Position numbers and translations under genes: made by a program
Notes under the pieces: generated by a model
What the model was told of the DNA's origin: nothing
What the model saw: only the letters and a program-made list of their open reading frames with translations
Databases searched by the model: none
Part shown: piece by piece, positions 4,857 through 6,353 of the stretch
How positions within the stretch are numbered: position 1 is the stretch's first letter
How the letters are laid out: each line of letters starts with the position of its first letter
Origin: Candidatus Sulfotelmatobacter sp.
GTDB lineage: Bacteria > Acidobacteriota > Terriglobia > Terriglobales > SbA1
DNA length: 6,353 nt
Reading direction: 5' to 3'
NCBI GenBank assembly: GCA_030151135.1
Contig: JASLEQ010000242.1
Coordinates: forward strand, 1-6,353

Positions 4857-6272
4857 ATGTCCATCGAGACTAAGCAATCTCAGGTCAACGCAAAACATGC
4901 TCCTGAGCTCATCCGCGGGCTCAACATCTGGCATGCAACGTCAATCGTTGCGGGAACCATTATCGGCAGCGGGATCTTTCTAGTCCCAGCGGAAATGATG
5001 CAGGCGGTGGGATCGGCGGGGCTGGTGTACCTGGCATGGGTGGTTGGCGGTCTGCTTTCATTTTTTGGTGCGCTCACCTATGCAGAGTTGGGAGCCGTAC
5101 GCCCATTTGCGGGCGGCGAATATGTGTACGTCAGGGATGCTTACGGCCCGCTGCCTGGATTTCTTTACGGTTGGACGTGGTTTCTAATCGCGAAGCCTGC
5201 CTCGATCGCCAGCGTTACTGCGGCACTTGTCCGGGTCTTGATGACATTCCCGACTTTTGCCTTCCTGTCGCAAGCGTTTTTCGCGTGGCAGGTGACGTCG
5301 TCTCGAGTTCTCACGGTCACTTACGGGCATCTGGTGGCAATCGCCGCGACGGTCCTGACCACCGCGCTCAATTACATTGGCGTCCGAAGAGCGGGTAACT
5401 TTCAGTTTGCATTTACTGTTCTGAAAGTGGCGATGATTCTCACTGTCGCCTTCGTCGCGTTCACATCGTCAACAGGATCCTGGAGCAACTTCGGAACCAC
5501 GTTTTCGGGGGCCAAAGGTGGCATTGCTGGATTCATGGCGGCACTGGTCGCGGCTCTTTGGGCGTATGACGGCTGGAACGATTTGAACATGGTCAGCGAA
5601 GAAATCGAGCGTCCGGAGCGAACGATTCCGATTGCACTTATCGCTGGGGTGGCGCTGGTGGCTGTTCTGTACATCGGTATGAACGCGGGTATCCAGCGGG
5701 CACTGCCTGCGACGGCGATCGCGAATGCGGCGGTTCCAGCTGCGGCGGCCAGCGAGGCGGCTCTAGGGCATGTTGGGATATTCCTGGTATCGATTGGAAT
5801 GATTTTTTCCATGCTGGCTACATTGAATGGCACTGTGATGAGCGGCGGACGGGTGCCATTCGCAGTCGCGCGCGATGGATACCTTTTCAAGGCACTGGCT
5901 GAAGTTCATCCCATATTTCATACACCATCCTTGGCGCTTGTGATTCAGGCATTGGTTGCAATTCTGCTGATCATCCTGGGTGGAGCTTTCCGGGAACTCT
6001 TCTCGCTCGCCATATTCGCCGAGTGGCTGTTTTACATGATCGCAGCGAGCACGATTTTTGTATTTCGGCGGCGTGAACCCGACAGCATTCGGCCCTACCG
6101 GACCGCCGGATACCCGGTTGTGCCGGCATTGTTCATCGGTACGGCGGCCGTTCTTCTTTACTACACCTTCATGAGCAACCTGAGGAACTCGGTCGGTGGA
6201 CTGGTTGTCATCCTCCTCGGCATCCCTGTTTACCTCGCCTTCTCGCGTCGGAAAGCAAAAACAACCTCCTAG
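4857..6272 (+). CDS. APC-superfamily amino acid permease (LAT-like)
   Basis: A 471-residue inner-membrane transporter with about 12 hydrophobic segments (roughly 25-47, 54-78, 98-125, 155-172, 183-203, 222-240, 257-278, 305-325, 356-378, 381-403, 418-437, 445-463). The substrate-backbone motif GSGIF is at 37-41 in TM1, and AYDGWNDLN (236-244) followed by SEEIERPERTIP sits at the TM6/loop region. This signature is shared with the L-type amino acid transporter / SLC7-like branch of the APC family (TC 2.A.3.8). These carriers take up or exchange amino acids; the substrate cannot be fixed from sequence. Length and motifs are complete. ATG 4857 is the only usual start in frame after the stop at 4824-4826. 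It is divergent from the peptidase gene, with 103 bp between starts. No clear terminator follows within the window. Confidence 0.93.
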   Translation: MSIETKQSQVNAKHAPELIRGLNIWHATSIVAGTIIGSGIFLVPAEMMQAVGSAGLVYLAWVVGGLLSFFGALTYAELGAVRPFAGGEYVYVRDAYGPLPGFLYGWTWFLIAKPASIASVTAALVRVLMTFPTFAFLSQAFFAWQVTSSRVLTVTYGHLVAIAATVLTTALNYIGVRRAGNFQFAFTVLKVAMILTVAFVAFTSSTGSWSNFGTTFSGAKGGIAGFMAALVAALWAYDGWNDLNMVSEEIERPERTIPIALIAGVALVAVLYIGMNAGIQRALPATAIANAAVPAAAASEAALGHVGIFLVSIGMIFSMLATLNGTVMSGGRVPFAVARDGYLFKALAEVHPIFHTPSLALVIQALVAILLIILGGAFRELFSLAIFAEWLFYMIAASTIFVFRRREPDSIRPYRTAGYPVVPALFIGTAAVLLYYTFMSNLRNSVGGLVVILLGIPVYLAFSRRKAKTTS

Positions 6273-6330
6273 GGCGCTTTCAGTACTGAGAATTCCGGGC
6301 CCCAATCTGCTGATATCCAGTGTCCCACGT

Positions 6331-6353
6331 ATGTATTTCTTGAACGATGATCC
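6331..6353 (+). CDS. Possible start of a further gene, cut by window end
   Basis: ATG 6331 begins a frame reading MYFLNDD that stays open to the window edge. No Shine-Dalgarno site precedes it and the frame is also open upstream. Seven codons cannot show that it is a gene. The tail 6273-6330 shows no terminator or promoter I can support. Confidence 0.12.

Noticed and set aside
4325..4873. + strand ORF of 182 codons opposite the M23 gene
   Set aside because: Antisense to the signal peptide and Ig-like region of a recognisable secreted peptidase; no domain seen.
5763..6305. - strand ORF of 180 codons over the permease gene
   Set aside because: Antisense to a complete, well-recognised permease; composition is typical of a shadow frame.
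1..6353. CRISPR array, tRNA, rRNA or insertion sequence
   Set aside because: No spaced direct repeats, no tRNA-like cloverleaf noticed by eye, no transposase motifs or terminal repeats with target duplications.

Overview
The window looks like chromosomal DNA of an Acidobacteriota member (Terriglobia/Koribacter-like). The reasons are a moderately high GC content, a secreted protein built from GloVer-type (TIGR03803) tandem repeats followed by IPT/TIG domains, and a FHA-GAF-AAA+ sigma54 activator. All of these are common in that phylum. The assignment is inferred from gene content, not from a marker gene.

Layout. (1) Positions 1-1398, + strand: the 3' part of a large repeat protein, closed by a clear intrinsic terminator at 1428-1453. 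(2) Positions 1454-1905: a gene-free stretch of about 450 bp that is rich in inverted repeats. On the - strand it holds a -24/-12 (sigma54) promoter match at 1655-1671. Twelve bases downstream of it a structured segment begins, and this ends in a strong - strand terminator at 1584-1539. Together they predict an unannotated small RNA of about 106 nt. (3) Positions 1906-3855, + strand: a bacterial enhancer-binding protein (FHA, GAF, AAA+, Fis-type HTH) that starts at TTG. It is transcribed divergently from the predicted RNA. (4) Positions 3863-4753, - strand: a secreted M23 (LytM-type) metallopeptidase that converges on the activator with only 7 bp between stops. (5) Positions 4754-4856: a short divergent promoter region with a perfect TATAAT and a possible leaderless 16-codon leader ORF. 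(6) Positions 4857-6272, + strand: an APC-superfamily amino acid permease of the LAT-like type. (7) Positions 6273-6353: a short tail, possibly with the first codons of another gene.

How the parts may work together. The most interesting unit is the activator plus the divergent intergenic element. A sigma54 activator needs a sigma54 promoter, and the best such promoter seen here drives a non-coding segment instead of a protein gene. Inverted repeats at 1738-1783 and 1793-1827 lie where enhancer sites for such an activator are usually found. A weaker -24/-12 match at 1845-1861 points toward the activator itself and would allow autoregulation. The peptidase and permease share a divergent promoter region but have no obvious functional link to each other.
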